64,000 nucleotides of DNA, from positions 1-64,000 of the forward strand of contig CAJWHE010000004.1 of NCBI GenBank assembly GCA_913041145.1, read 5' to 3'. Source of the DNA: an uncultured Paracoccaceae bacterium (lineage in GTDB: Bacteria > Pseudomonadota > Alphaproteobacteria > Rhodobacterales > Rhodobacteraceae). Below, piece by piece: positions 1-8,504 of this stretch (position 1 is its first letter; each line of letters begins with the position of its first letter). Position numbers and translations under genes: made by a program. Under the pieces are notes generated by a model. That model did no database searches and was not told where the DNA came from. It was given only the letters and a program-made list of their open reading frames with translations.

Positions 1-341
1 TTCTTCTTTGTAGTTTCTAGTATATTAAAGAACATCCCAATGTCATTATCAATTGGCACCTGAGCCTTTGAGGCTTCTAAAATAATGCTGTGAATTTTAG
101 GATATGAAAATGGTACTCCAGGAGAGACCAACAAAATATCCACTCCTCTCCATTGACCTTTTTTGTTCTGATTAAGTGGTTCCAACCCTCTTTCGCGAGC
201 CTTTAGTAATACATCAGGATTATCATCCCAAACCAAAACTTTGGCTCCACTTTGGGTTAAAGCTTCTGCAAGTGCAATCCCAGACCTGCCTAGTCCTAAA
301 ATCACAATCGACTGATTAGTATAGATTTCTGAGACAATCAT
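1..341 (-). CDS. murD: UDP-N-acetylmuramoylalanine--D-glutamate ligase, N-terminal part (cut by window edge)
   Basis: Cytoplasmic ligase that adds D-glutamate to UDP-MurNAc-L-Ala in peptidoglycan precursor synthesis. Only the first 113 codons are present; the gene runs off the left edge. The translation starts [20 protein letters not shown], where the GLGRSG turn is the nucleotide-type Rossmann start of MurD, and continues with a VSPGVP motif typical of the N-terminal domain. The ATPase P-loop lies beyond the window. Its ATG overlaps the TGA of mraY as ATGA, so the two are probably translationally coupled. Last visible gene of the dcw operon in transcription order. The family call rests on the N-terminal domain and on gene order. 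Confidence 0.93.
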   Translation of the reverse strand, partial: MIVSEIYTNQSIVILGLGRSGIALAEALTQSGAKVLVWDDNPDVLLKARERGLEPLNQNKKGQWRGVDILLVSPGVPFSYPKIHSIILEASKAQVPIDNDIGMFFNILETTKK

Positions 342-1423
342 CTAACTTTAAGTGTTGCAAGACCAATCATCGCAAGGATCAGCGCAATAATCCAGAATCG
401 AATGACAATTTGTGGCTCTGCCCACCCTTTTTTTTCAAAATGGTGATGAATAGGTGCCATAAGGAAGACACGACGCCCGGTTAGTTTAAAATATAAAACC
501 TGGATAATGACACTTAAAGCTTCCACCACGAACAAACCACCAATTATTCCCATCACTAGTTCGTGTTTTGTCAATACCGCTATAGCACCCAACGCACCCC
601 CTAGTGATAGTGAACCAGTATCCCCCATGAAAACGGCAGCTGGTGGAGCATTGTACCACAAGAAACCCAACCCACCACCAATAAGGCCCGCAGAGAAAAC
701 TAATAGCTCTGATGTTCCAGGCACATAATGGACATCAAGGTACTGAGTGAAGTCAACCCTCCCCACAGCATAGGATATTATGCCTAGTGCAGCCGCGGCT
801 ATCATAACGGGCATAATTGCTAAACCGTCCAAACCATCTGTTAAGTTCACAGAGTTTGCAGCTCCAAGAATAACAAATGCACCAAATAGGATAAAAAATG
901 GCCCAAGATTTATAAGCGCATTTTTCAAAAAGGGTAAGGCCAATTGATTAGTTAACGGGTCAGGATGCAGTTTAGAGGCTAAGAGCGCCGCAATAACAGA
1001 GATTATTATCCCAGATAAAATCCTTACTTTACCAGAAACTCCCTTATGAGATTTTAAGGAAACCTTTGCATAATCATCAGCAAAGCCAATCAATCCAAAA
1101 CCAGTCGTCACAAAAAGGACAATCCAAACGAACCCGTTATCCAAACGTGACCATAAAAGTGTAGAGGTTAGTAAAGCCCCTAAAATAAGCAACCCTCCCA
1201 TGGTTGGAGTGCCCGCTTTAGTTAGTATATGACTCTCTGGACCATCAGCTCTAATCGGTTGACCATTGATTTGCTTTCGCTTTAAGAAATTTATTAATGG
1301 CCTACCAAATATAAATCCAAAAAGTAATGCTGTAAAAAATGCACCCCCCGCTCGGAAGGTTATATACCTAAATAAATTGAAGAAATCTCCACCATCAGAA
1401 AAAACTGTTAACCAGTAAAACAT
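338..1423 (-). CDS. mraY: Phospho-N-acetylmuramoyl-pentapeptide-transferase
   Basis: Integral membrane enzyme that transfers phospho-MurNAc-pentapeptide from UDP to undecaprenyl phosphate, making lipid I. The 361-residue product has the usual length and about ten hydrophobic segments. Diagnostic motifs are visible: the DDYAK aspartate pair near residue 117, the [13 protein letters not shown] block, [11 protein letters not shown], and the basic [11 protein letters not shown] loop near the C-terminus. It follows murF with no spacer and overlaps murD by four bases, so it is deep in the dcw operon and has no promoter of its own that I can see. Confidence 0.98.
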   Translation of the reverse strand: MFYWLTVFSDGGDFFNLFRYITFRAGGAFFTALLFGFIFGRPLINFLKRKQINGQPIRADGPESHILTKAGTPTMGGLLILGALLTSTLLWSRLDNGFVWIVLFVTTGFGLIGFADDYAKVSLKSHKGVSGKVRILSGIIISVIAALLASKLHPDPLTNQLALPFLKNALINLGPFFILFGAFVILGAANSVNLTDGLDGLAIMPVMIAAAALGIISYAVGRVDFTQYLDVHYVPGTSELLVFSAGLIGGGLGFLWYNAPPAAVFMGDTGSLSLGGALGAIAVLTKHELVMGIIGGLFVVEALSVIIQVLYFKLTGRRVFLMAPIHHHFEKKGWAEPQIVIRFWIIALILAMIGLATLKVR

Positions 1424-2845
1424 CTAGACACTCTCCTCATCTATTAGTTCTACGACTTGACCTAATTCCTTAATAGCGTCAACTATCAGGTTCATTTTCA
1501 TTGACAGTGACCCTTTAACCATAACTACATCCCCTGGCTTTAGTACCCCTGTTAGATTGGCAAGGAAATCCTCAGCCGTTAATGTCAATAAACCACGCTT
1601 ACCAGGCGGTAAGTTTTGAAAAAGGGAATTCATTAACTCCCCAACGCAGTGAACTATATTTATATCATTAAGCGATGGATATTTAACTATTTCCTCATGT
1701 AAAGATTTTTCAGTCTGCCCTAACTCTAACATATCACCTAATATAGCTACTCTTCTCCCGTGAATAGCTGGAGGCTTTGAAATAGCTAAGGTATGCAAAC
1801 TAGCCTCTACTGATGCTGGACTTGCATTATAAGATTCATCTATTAGCTCTAAGTCAGATTGATATCTATCAAGTTTCCATTTTATTAAAGATCTTTCTCC
1901 ACGCCCTTTGAAGGGTTTCCAGTTTTTTAACCCTACAATAGCACCTGATAGATCTGCACCAATTGCGTGTACCGCGCATAGAGTAGCAGTTGCGTTGATA
2001 GCGTGATGTTCGCCTAATGCATTAATTCCAAAATCAAAATCATATATATTACTAGTTAAAGAGCATACCATATTTGTATTGAAAAACTTTATGTTAGATA
2101 ACCTCCAGTCAGCTTCTACAGATTTACCAAATGTGATTAATTTAACAGAAGAATACAAAGACAATGCTTCGTCTAAGCTCTCAAAATCACGGTTAACAAT
2201 GCCAAGGCCATTTTCTTCCAAGGCTTCCAGAATACTGGCTTTTTCCTTCGCAATTTCTTTCACAGAACCAAAGGATTCTAAATGGGCTGTAGTTACTGAT
2301 GTAATTATGGCCAAATGCGGCCTTATCATTCGAGCCAAAGGTAAGATTTCACCTGGACTGTTCATACCTATTTCAAAAACCGCGACTTCGGTATTTTCTG
2401 GCATATTCGCCAAACTTAATGGAACGCCCCATTGATTATTATAACTTTTTTTAGAGACATGCACCATACATTGTTTTGAAAGTGATTTCTTAAGCATTTC
2501 CTTAGTAGAGGTTTTTCCAACAGACCCAGTAATAGCCACAATCTTTGCATGACTTCGTGTTCGGCCTGCGACACCTATTAAATCTAAAGCCCGTTTCACC
2601 TCATTCACAAGAAGTAATGGACACTCTGAAGATATTCCTTCAGGAATTTTACTAACTAAAACACCACTAGCACCCTTCTTTAGCGCTTCTAAAACAAAGT
2701 CATGCCCATCTCTTTTTACAGTTAATGCAACAAATAAGTCGTTTGGCTGTAATGTCCTTGTGTCTATAGATACTCCATTGACCGTAAAAGGTTTTATTGA
2801 ATGCCCTCCAGTAATCACTTCTAGTTCTTTAGAATTCCATAACAC
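1424..2845 (-). CDS. murF: UDP-N-acetylmuramoyl-tripeptide--D-alanyl-D-alanine ligase
   Basis: Cytoplasmic Mur ligase that adds D-Ala-D-Ala to the UDP-MurNAc tripeptide, completing the pentapeptide. The 473-residue product has the three-domain Mur layout: an N-terminal UDP-substrate domain, the ATP P-loop GSVGKTS at residues 107-113, and a C-terminal domain containing the VAILGDMLELG segment typical of MurF. The start codon is GTG, one base after the murE stop, and the next in-frame codons give the expected N-terminus. It abuts mraY directly. Part of the dcw operon. Confidence 0.97.
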   Translation of the reverse strand: MLWNSKELEVITGGHSIKPFTVNGVSIDTRTLQPNDLFVALTVKRDGHDFVLEALKKGASGVLVSKIPEGISSECPLLLVNEVKRALDLIGVAGRTRSHAKIVAITGSVGKTSTKEMLKKSLSKQCMVHVSKKSYNNQWGVPLSLANMPENTEVAVFEIGMNSPGEILPLARMIRPHLAIITSVTTAHLESFGSVKEIAKEKASILEALEENGLGIVNRDFESLDEALSLYSSVKLITFGKSVEADWRLSNIKFFNTNMVCSLTSNIYDFDFGINALGEHHAINATATLCAVHAIGADLSGAIVGLKNWKPFKGRGERSLIKWKLDRYQSDLELIDESYNASPASVEASLHTLAISKPPAIHGRRVAILGDMLELGQTEKSLHEEIVKYPSLNDINIVHCVGELMNSLFQNLPPGKRGLLTLTAEDFLANLTGVLKPGDVVMVKGSLSMKMNLIVDAIKELGQVVELIDEESV

Positions 2846-2846
2846 C

Positions 2847-4331
2847 TTAAATAATCCTCTCTAAGGCAGTTGCAGCTATGCTTGCCTGCTCAATATCGTC
2901 GAAAGGAAAGACTGTATCACCGATAACTTGACCAGTCTCATGCCCCTTACCAGAAATTAGGAGGACATCTCCAGCCTGAAGATGTGATATTGCTATTAAT
3001 ATTGCTTCAGCACGATCTGGAATTTCTATGGCATTTGGTGCTCCCAATCTAATCATTGATCTAATCGCCGCTGGATCCTCATCTCGAGGGTTATCATCGG
3101 TTAAATATACAGAATCCGCCCACTTGTGCGCCACTGCACCCATCATTTTCCTTTTTTTCTTATCTCGATTCCCTCCTGCACCAAAAACTATACTCACACG
3201 ACCTAGAATGTGTGGACGTATCGATTTAATAGCCGTTTCAATTGCATCTGGAGTATGCGCAAAATCTACATAAACAGATGCACCATTTGACAAAGTCGCA
3301 ACAAGTTGCATCCTACCCTTAACTGTTTTAATTAGTGGAATAACGGCAAATACGTCAGCTGGAAAACTTCCTGTTGCGATTGCCAGGCCGGCTGCAAGAA
3401 GGATATTGCTTGCCTGAAACCCACCTATAAGGTTAAGCTTCAGTTGAACTACCTCATTTTTATATGAAAACCTTAACTCTTGTCCATCATTATAAAAACT
3501 TTGATTGAGTATCCTTAGATCTGAAGATGAATCAGTTCCGATAGTGAGGTTACGAACCCCTCGGTTTTCTGAAACTGACTTTATTTTTTTACCCCAAACA
3601 CTATCAATATTTACAACAGATGTTCCTCCAGAAGACAAAACACGACAAAATAAACTTTTTTTGGAACAAAAATAATTTTCTAAAGTCTCATGATAATCAA
3701 GATGATCATGTGAAAGGTTTGTAAATGCTGCCGCTAATAAATTTGTACCGTCCAGTCTCTTTTGAGATAATCCATGAGACGACGCCTCCATACTCGAATG
3801 AGTCACTCCAATGGCTACTAACTCAGAAAGTATCCGATGTAAGCACAATGGATCTGGAGTGGTATGATTTAGGGAGAAATTTGCAGCTCCCTCAACACCA
3901 TTAGTTCCCAGATTCGCAGCTTTACAACCAAGAAGTTCCCAAATCTGACGAGTAAAGTTTGCCACACTAGTCTTACCGTTTGTACCAGTTATTGCAACTA
4001 ACACTTCAGGCTGAAACCTAAACCAAAGAGAGGCACAGCAAGCAAAATCATGCCTAGGATCTTGAGTAACGATTAACTCTACCGAGGTTCCTTCTAAATA
4101 TTTTTGAGATAACACTTCTCCAGCCGCATCTGTTAAAATGACACTAGCACCCTTCAAGATTGCTTCTTGCAAATATTCAGCTCCGTGAAAGTTCAAACCA
4201 GGCAAAGCTGCAAAGAGATATCCTTTTTTTACTGTCCGGCTATCCGAAGACAATCCTAAAACCTCTAAATCAGCGCTTTGGGAGGAAATAAATCCCAATT
4301 CACTTAGTTTCTTTTTATTTTCAATCACCAT
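2847..4331 (-). CDS. murE: UDP-N-acetylmuramoyl-L-alanyl-D-glutamate--2,6-diaminopimelate ligase
   Basis: Adds the third amino acid to the peptidoglycan stem peptide in the cytoplasm. The 494-residue product has the Mur ligase layout, with the P-loop GTNGKTS at 116-122. The C-terminal domain carries the DDNPRDEDP segment; the DNPR motif is the known signature for meso-diaminopimelate rather than lysine specificity, as expected of a Gram-negative. It lies 28 bases after ftsI and one base before murF in the operon. Confidence 0.98.
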   Translation of the reverse strand: MVIENKKKLSELGFISSQSADLEVLGLSSDSRTVKKGYLFAALPGLNFHGAEYLQEAILKGASVILTDAAGEVLSQKYLEGTSVELIVTQDPRHDFACCASLWFRFQPEVLVAITGTNGKTSVANFTRQIWELLGCKAANLGTNGVEGAANFSLNHTTPDPLCLHRILSELVAIGVTHSSMEASSHGLSQKRLDGTNLLAAAFTNLSHDHLDYHETLENYFCSKKSLFCRVLSSGGTSVVNIDSVWGKKIKSVSENRGVRNLTIGTDSSSDLRILNQSFYNDGQELRFSYKNEVVQLKLNLIGGFQASNILLAAGLAIATGSFPADVFAVIPLIKTVKGRMQLVATLSNGASVYVDFAHTPDAIETAIKSIRPHILGRVSIVFGAGGNRDKKKRKMMGAVAHKWADSVYLTDDNPRDEDPAAIRSMIRLGAPNAIEIPDRAEAILIAISHLQAGDVLLISGKGHETGQVIGDTVFPFDDIEQASIAATALERII

Positions 4332-4359
4332 CTAAACATTTAATTTTCATAAGTGAGTT

Positions 4360-6138
4360 TTATCTACCTAATTGCACCACTTGATCGGTTTCAGAGCTAG
4401 GTCGTAAGTTCAGTAAAGGAGCAATACGTTTTATTATTTCAGCTGCCACTGGGACAGCGGTCCAACCTGCACTTCTTTCATTTTTTTCTTTTCCTCCCCT
4501 GTATGAAGGTTCATCGAAAGATACAAGTAGAACATATCTTGGACTCTTAACGGGGAAAAAGGATACAAAAGTTGAAACTACCCGGTCGTTGTCATAACCT
4601 CTTGCTCCAACTTTTTGTTTGTTTGCTGTCCCTGTCTTACCACCAACTTCATATCCTTCTACATTACCAAGTGTTGCAGTTCCTCGTTGAACTACGCTCC
4701 TAAGAATTTTTCTTAACTGATTAGAAGTTTCTGCTGATATAACCCTACGACCTAGGTCTTTATTATCTTGCTTTAAAATTGTAGGAATAACCTTATATCC
4801 TCCATTTATCAGCGTGGCGTAAGCAACTGCCAAATGTAATGGACTCATAGACAGACCATAACCATATGAGATTGTAACAGTAGAACTATCAATCCATTTT
4901 TTTGGCTTTAAAGGCGTTATGCCGTTTGCTTCTATTAACTCCACCTCAGTTGGGTGAAAAAGGCCTAGATCCTTCAACATACTTATTTGATTATTTTTTC
5001 CTATTTTAGCTGCTAGAGTAGCCGTCCCTACATTCGACGACTCAGTAAGTATATCAGTTACGCTAAGTTTTGGAACTTTATAATGGTCGTCACGAACCGC
5101 GGTACCTAAAATATTAGTTTTCCTAAAAACGTCTATTTCTGTTTCTGGATCAACCAAACCTAAATCAAGAGCCTTTGCCACTGTAAAGACTTTATAGGTG
5201 GATCCTAACTCATAAACACCTTGTACTGCCCTATTAAATAAGGGATTATTATTAGCGTCATCACCTGCAAACTCTATTTGTCGATTATTTGGATCAAAGT
5301 CAGGTAATGAGACCATCGTGATTATTTCACCTGTTATAACATCTAAAACAATGCTGGTGGCCCCTTTTGCTCGCATTATATTCATTGATCCACCTAAAAT
5401 ATTTTCGACAGCAGCCTGAACACTTAAATCTAAACTTAGCTGGAGTGCTTTCCCCTCATCAGCCCTATCGCTTAAATAGTTATTAAATGTTGCTTCCACA
5501 CCCGCGCTACCAACCATATCCGCATTTGTTGCGCTCTGGTTGTTAAACCTTGTGCCTCCTAATACGTGGCTTGCAAATCTTCCATTAGGATAAAGTCGCA
5601 TCTCTCTTGGCCCGTACATTAAACCTGGTTCACCAATCTCGTGCACAGCCTGCCGTTGCTCTGGGCTTAGTTTATCTTTCACCCAGAGAAAAGTCTTTTG
5701 TCCAGTGAAATCAGTTAACATCTTCTTTGCATTTAAATCTGGAAAAATCTTAATTAATTTTTTTACTGCAAGCTGTGGTCGAATCATAACCTGAGGCCTC
5801 GCATACAAGGCGAATGTAGGTAAATTGGTTGCTAGTATATTCCCATTTCGATCAAGTATGTTTGATCTCTGCGATATAAGATTTGAAGGACTAACCTCAG
5901 TTAATACAGAAGATACCTCAGACGAGGCCAACACAGTCATTCTAGCGCAAACCAATACAAAGCTTATTAAAAACATTATACCTACAAAAAATAGCCGTCT
6001 TTCAGCTCGTTTTTGAGTCAAGTCAGTATAGGTAATATATCGTTGGTTAACATTCTGTTTTTCAATATCATCAGGATTACCTCCAGAACTTCTAACTGCT
6101 AGAATATGTGCCAAAGGACGTAAAGGAACTCGAATCAT
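4360..6138 (-). CDS. ftsI: Penicillin-binding protein 3, septal transpeptidase FtsI
   Basis: Division-specific class B penicillin-binding protein that cross-links septal peptidoglycan in the periplasm. The 592-residue product has a long basic cytoplasmic tail starting MIRVPLRPLAHILA, a style I associate with Rhodobacterales FtsI, one transmembrane segment near residues 50-70, a dimerisation domain, and the transpeptidase domain. All three catalytic motifs are present: SxxK at S313-K316, SSN at 367-369 and KTG at 501-503. A GGAGAAG ribosome site precedes the ATG. It lies 43 bases after ftsL and 28 bases before murE. Confidence 0.98.
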   Translation of the reverse strand: MIRVPLRPLAHILAVRSSGGNPDDIEKQNVNQRYITYTDLTQKRAERRLFFVGIMFLISFVLVCARMTVLASSEVSSVLTEVSPSNLISQRSNILDRNGNILATNLPTFALYARPQVMIRPQLAVKKLIKIFPDLNAKKMLTDFTGQKTFLWVKDKLSPEQRQAVHEIGEPGLMYGPREMRLYPNGRFASHVLGGTRFNNQSATNADMVGSAGVEATFNNYLSDRADEGKALQLSLDLSVQAAVENILGGSMNIMRAKGATSIVLDVITGEIITMVSLPDFDPNNRQIEFAGDDANNNPLFNRAVQGVYELGSTYKVFTVAKALDLGLVDPETEIDVFRKTNILGTAVRDDHYKVPKLSVTDILTESSNVGTATLAAKIGKNNQISMLKDLGLFHPTEVELIEANGITPLKPKKWIDSSTVTISYGYGLSMSPLHLAVAYATLINGGYKVIPTILKQDNKDLGRRVISAETSNQLRKILRSVVQRGTATLGNVEGYEVGGKTGTANKQKVGARGYDNDRVVSTFVSFFPVKSPRYVLLVSFDEPSYRGGKEKNERSAGWTAVPVAAEIIKRIAPLLNLRPSSETDQVVQLGR

Positions 6139-6181
6139 CCATCTTCTCCAGTCAGAACAAATAATTCAAATTTTGACATTA

Positions 6182-6487
6182 TTATTCCTTTCTGTTTGAA
6201 GGTTTGGAAAGCTCTACAGATTTAATCGATTTGAAATTCTTTATAGAAATTGGTATTAACTTAAGCTCCCTATAATGCCACTTAACTAAGTCAGTTAATC
6301 TATCTGGACGATTCAATAAGGCCCATTCTGCATTTAAAAATTTTAATTCCTCTTTTAATTCATCTACTTCTGTTCGTAAAAGCTTCGCACTATACATTGT
6401 AGCCTTTGTTTTTACACTTTCTAGATTTGCCAAATAAGCAAGGGACATAACCAAAATAAGTGAGAAACTATAAAATATTAACCTCAT
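6182..6487 (-). CDS. ftsL: Cell division protein FtsL
   Basis: Small bitopic divisome protein that bridges FtsB-FtsQ to FtsI-FtsW. The 101-residue product has one N-terminal hydrophobic segment (about residues 2-20), then a charged, leucine-rich helical stretch (about 30-60) suited to coiled-coil formation. FtsL sequences diverge fast, so the call relies on size, topology and its fixed place between rsmH and ftsI. The ATG overlaps the rsmH stop by four bases. Confidence 0.85.
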   Translation of the reverse strand: MRLIFYSFSLILVMSLAYLANLESVKTKATMYSAKLLRTEVDELKEELKFLNAEWALLNRPDRLTDLVKWHYRELKLIPISIKNFKSIKSVELSKPSNRKE

Positions 6488-7482
6488 AATATTAAACTTT
6501 TCATAGCTAACTTTGGGAGACCTAATTTTTTTCTTTGGGGAGAGAATGGGTCTGCGTCCGATCGTATAGCTATTCTAAGTTTTGCAGAGCGTGATCGAGG
6601 GTTGGACTGTCGTTCGTTATCTTTTACTAAGTAAGGTTTAGAGCTCTTCAGTATAAAGCTTGGAGAAACATCTTCAGATGTGGGGGAATGTCTATTAGCA
6701 TTTCCTTTACCAATTGACCTAGAACGAAGAAACTTCTTTACAATTCTATCCTCTAATGAGTGAAAGGTAACAACCACTAGCTCTCCACCCGGCTTCAGTA
6801 TCCGTTCAGCAGCCTCTAATCCACGAACAAGCTCGGCTAACTCATCATTTACTGCAATGCGTAAGGCCTGGAATGATTTTGTCGCTGGATGAGTCTTAGT
6901 GTCAGTTCGATTATTAAAGCAACCATGTATTATAGTTGATAGACTTAGAGTGGACGTTATTGGTCGCGCTGAAACTATCTTTTTTGCAATCAACCTTGAA
7001 GATTTTTCTTCTCCATATTGAAAAAGAATATCAGCTATCTCTTCTTCTTCAAAACTATTTACTATGTCCGCCGCAGAAAGACCTCCTTCGCCCATACGCA
7101 TATCTAGTGGCCCATCATGTCTAAACGAAAATCCACGTTTGGCCTGATCTAATTGCATGGATGAGACCCCAAGGTCAAAAATGACGCCATCTACAATGGC
7201 CTTATCTACGAATTCTTCAACATTAGAAAATTTTCCTGAAAAAAAAGAAAATCGTTCCGAAAACTCTTCGGACAAATTCTGCGAAAGCTTAATTACATTG
7301 GGATCTTTATCGATCCCAAAAACCTTTACGGCTCCACTTTCCAGTAAGGCACGGCTATAGCCCCCAGCACCAAAAGTTCCATCTATCCAAGTTCCTTTTG
7401 GTTGGATGTTGTTCATAATAGTATTAATCAAAACCGGAGTATGCTGTGCCTTTTGATTGGAATTGCAGGCCATACTTTCCAT
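6484..7482 (-). CDS. rsmH: 16S rRNA (cytosine-1402-N4)-methyltransferase
   Basis: S-adenosylmethionine-dependent enzyme that N4-methylates C1402 in the decoding centre of 16S rRNA. The 332-residue product begins with the HTPVLINTIM block, followed by the SAM-binding DGTFGAGGYSRALLE motif, an FDLGVSSMQLDQAKRGFSF segment and VVTFHSLEDRIVK near the C-terminus, all hallmarks of MraW/RsmH. It sits three bases after mraZ and overlaps ftsL by four bases. Confidence 0.98.
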   Translation of the reverse strand: MESMACNSNQKAQHTPVLINTIMNNIQPKGTWIDGTFGAGGYSRALLESGAVKVFGIDKDPNVIKLSQNLSEEFSERFSFFSGKFSNVEEFVDKAIVDGVIFDLGVSSMQLDQAKRGFSFRHDGPLDMRMGEGGLSAADIVNSFEEEEIADILFQYGEEKSSRLIAKKIVSARPITSTLSLSTIIHGCFNNRTDTKTHPATKSFQALRIAVNDELAELVRGLEAAERILKPGGELVVVTFHSLEDRIVKKFLRSRSIGKGNANRHSPTSEDVSPSFILKSSKPYLVKDNERQSNPRSRSAKLRIAIRSDADPFSPQRKKLGLPKLAMKSLIL

Positions 7483-7485
7483 TAC

Positions 7486-8007
7486 TTAATCCATTTTTTC
7501 TTTAATATCTTTATTGGAACCCGAGCTTAATAAAACTAGAGGATCAAAATCATTGCCTTGCTCTGTTAACCAGTTCTCAATTGACTTAGCTTGCTCATAA
7601 GATGATTCAGGTGACCAAATTTGGAATGTGTCTCCAGTTGCAGAAAAATGTGCTTCATTAGTAATTCCAACTTTCTCTCTTAAGCGCAGAGGTATCACCA
7701 ATCGTCCAGATTCATCAGGTTGAGTTGGAAGAGATTGACCATTGAAAATATGCTCTAAGGCACGACGTTCCTTTGACCCTCGCGGTAAATGAGAGATTTT
7801 TGAGTCAACTTCATTGATAGCATTTTGAGTGTACACTTCTAAATATTTTTGCGTTGTACCTCCATATACTATCACAGCATTTGGATTTAAACCTTCCGTC
7901 CAATCCGGATCACCAGATTCAAGAACTCGTCGAAAGAGTACTGGAATCGATACGCGACCTTTCCCATCGACCTTATGTATCCCTTCGCCTCTAAATCTAT
8001 CTACCAA
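7486..8007 (-). CDS. mraZ: Transcriptional regulator / division protein MraZ
   Basis: First gene of the dcw cluster. MraZ is a ring-forming DNA-binding protein of the AbrB/SpoVT fold which, in studied bacteria, represses its own operon. The 173-residue product has two MraZ repeats, with the DGKGRVSIP (about 14-22) and ESGRLVIP (about 99-106) signatures. The likely start is a TTG at 8007, chosen because GTAGATAGATTTAGAGG after it matches the family N-terminus and AGGAG lies 10 bases upstream. The stop is three bases before rsmH. It is preceded by an unusually long structured leader. Confidence 0.93.
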   Translation of the reverse strand: MVDRFRGEGIHKVDGKGRVSIPVLFRRVLESGDPDWTEGLNPNAVIVYGGTTQKYLEVYTQNAINEVDSKISHLPRGSKERRALEHIFNGQSLPTQPDESGRLVIPLRLREKVGITNEAHFSATGDTFQIWSPESSYEQAKSIENWLTEQGNDFDPLVLLSSGSNKDIKEKMD

Positions 8008-8033
8008 ATCTAGTAAGCTCCTTTACCCTATAC

Positions 8034-8078
8034 TCTAAAGAAACAGCGGTTGGGTCACTGCCATAACCCAATCCGCTG
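8034..8078 (-). terminator. Intrinsic terminator/attenuator between the leader RNA and mraZ
   Basis: A hairpin with arms 8044-8055 and 8066-8078 pairs over 12 bp with one bulged base; on the minus strand it is followed by TTTCTTTAG. It stands between the dcw promoter and the mraZ ribosome site, so transcription of the whole operon must read through it. It could set the ratio of free leader RNA to operon mRNA. Confidence 0.75.
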
Positions 8079-8238
8079 AATTCCTCTTTTGGAGGTGTTT
8101 GACCCGCACCACCTGGGGGGATGTCTGCTTGCGCAGGTTCAAACTAGTTCACGATAAAATGGGAGCCTGTATGAAACCTTTATGGTCGCCTATTGGGGTT
8201 CTTAGTTGCCCCTATTTTATTTAACCCTCGTTTATCGT
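8037..8238 (-). ncRNA. UpsM-like small RNA in the mraZ (dcw) 5' leader
   Basis: About 200 nt of clearly GC-richer, non-coding sequence between the predicted dcw promoter and mraZ, on the operon strand. In minus orientation it starts just after a TTGATT-16-TATATT promoter, contains several short helices (for example GTTTGA with TCAAAC arms near 8097-8147) and ends in a strong hairpin followed by TTTCTTT, about 25 bases before the mraZ start. This layout (operon TSS, roughly 200 nt, intrinsic terminator, then mraZ) matches UpsM, the abundant sRNA described from the dcw leader of Rhodobacter sphaeroides. The sequence was not aligned to UpsM; the call rests on position, length and architecture. 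Confidence 0.65.
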
Positions 8239-8245
8239 GGGTTAA
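8221..8245. promoter_or_regulatory. Perfect 7-bp dyad over the dcw promoter -10/start region
   Basis: TTAACCC (8221-8227) and GGGTTAA (8239-8245) form a perfect inverted repeat separated by 11 bases. It touches the predicted -10 box and spans the predicted start site, so it is better explained as an operator than as an RNA hairpin. The binding protein is unknown. Confidence 0.4.
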
Positions 8246-8272
8246 ATATACACGGGATGTGACGGAAATCAA
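8245..8272 (-). promoter_or_regulatory. Predicted sigma-70 promoter of the dcw operon and leader RNA
   Basis: On the minus strand, TTGATT (8267-8272) and TATATT (8245-8250) are separated by 16 bases. The start site would lie near 8238, at the edge of the GC-rich leader. No better pair is evident between mrp and mraZ. Confidence 0.6.
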
Positions 8273-8281
8273 TACCACTTT

Positions 8282-8298
8282 ATGGGAATCTATCCCAT
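8282..8298. promoter_or_regulatory. Inverted repeat upstream of the dcw -35 box
   Basis: ATGGGA (8282-8287) and TCCCAT (8293-8298) form a 6-bp dyad with a 5-base spacer, about 10 bases upstream of the predicted -35. It contains TGGGA, the core reported for MraZ boxes, but in inverted rather than the usual direct arrangement, so an MraZ role is speculative. Confidence 0.3.
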
Positions 8299-8504
8299 TT
8301 TAAGTAAAAAAAATTTTTATTAACTAATATATCTACATATTGTGCCTTCATATATAAACATATCTATATTTAGTAATATAAATTTCTTAAATGATTACTA
8401 AGATTAGAAAAAAGTTGGAAATAAGACAAAAACTTAAAATTTATTAAAAAAACCTTCGTGATTCGTTTATATAATTTAAAACTTTAATTAACTTAACTAT
8501 TAAG
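8299..8504. other. AT-rich spacer between mrp and the dcw promoter, no gene seen
   Basis: Very AT-rich with runs of A and T. I see no credible open reading frame, tRNA or strong hairpin. It probably holds the mrp 3' end and upstream promoter DNA for the dcw operon. Confidence 0.6.

Noticed and set aside
8037-8300. RNase P RNA gene (rnpB) upstream of mraZ
   Set aside because: The GC-rich stretch is only about 200-230 nt and lacks the conserved RNase P cores (GAGGAAAGTCC-like and ACAGAA-like blocks) on both strands; the UpsM-type leader explains it better.
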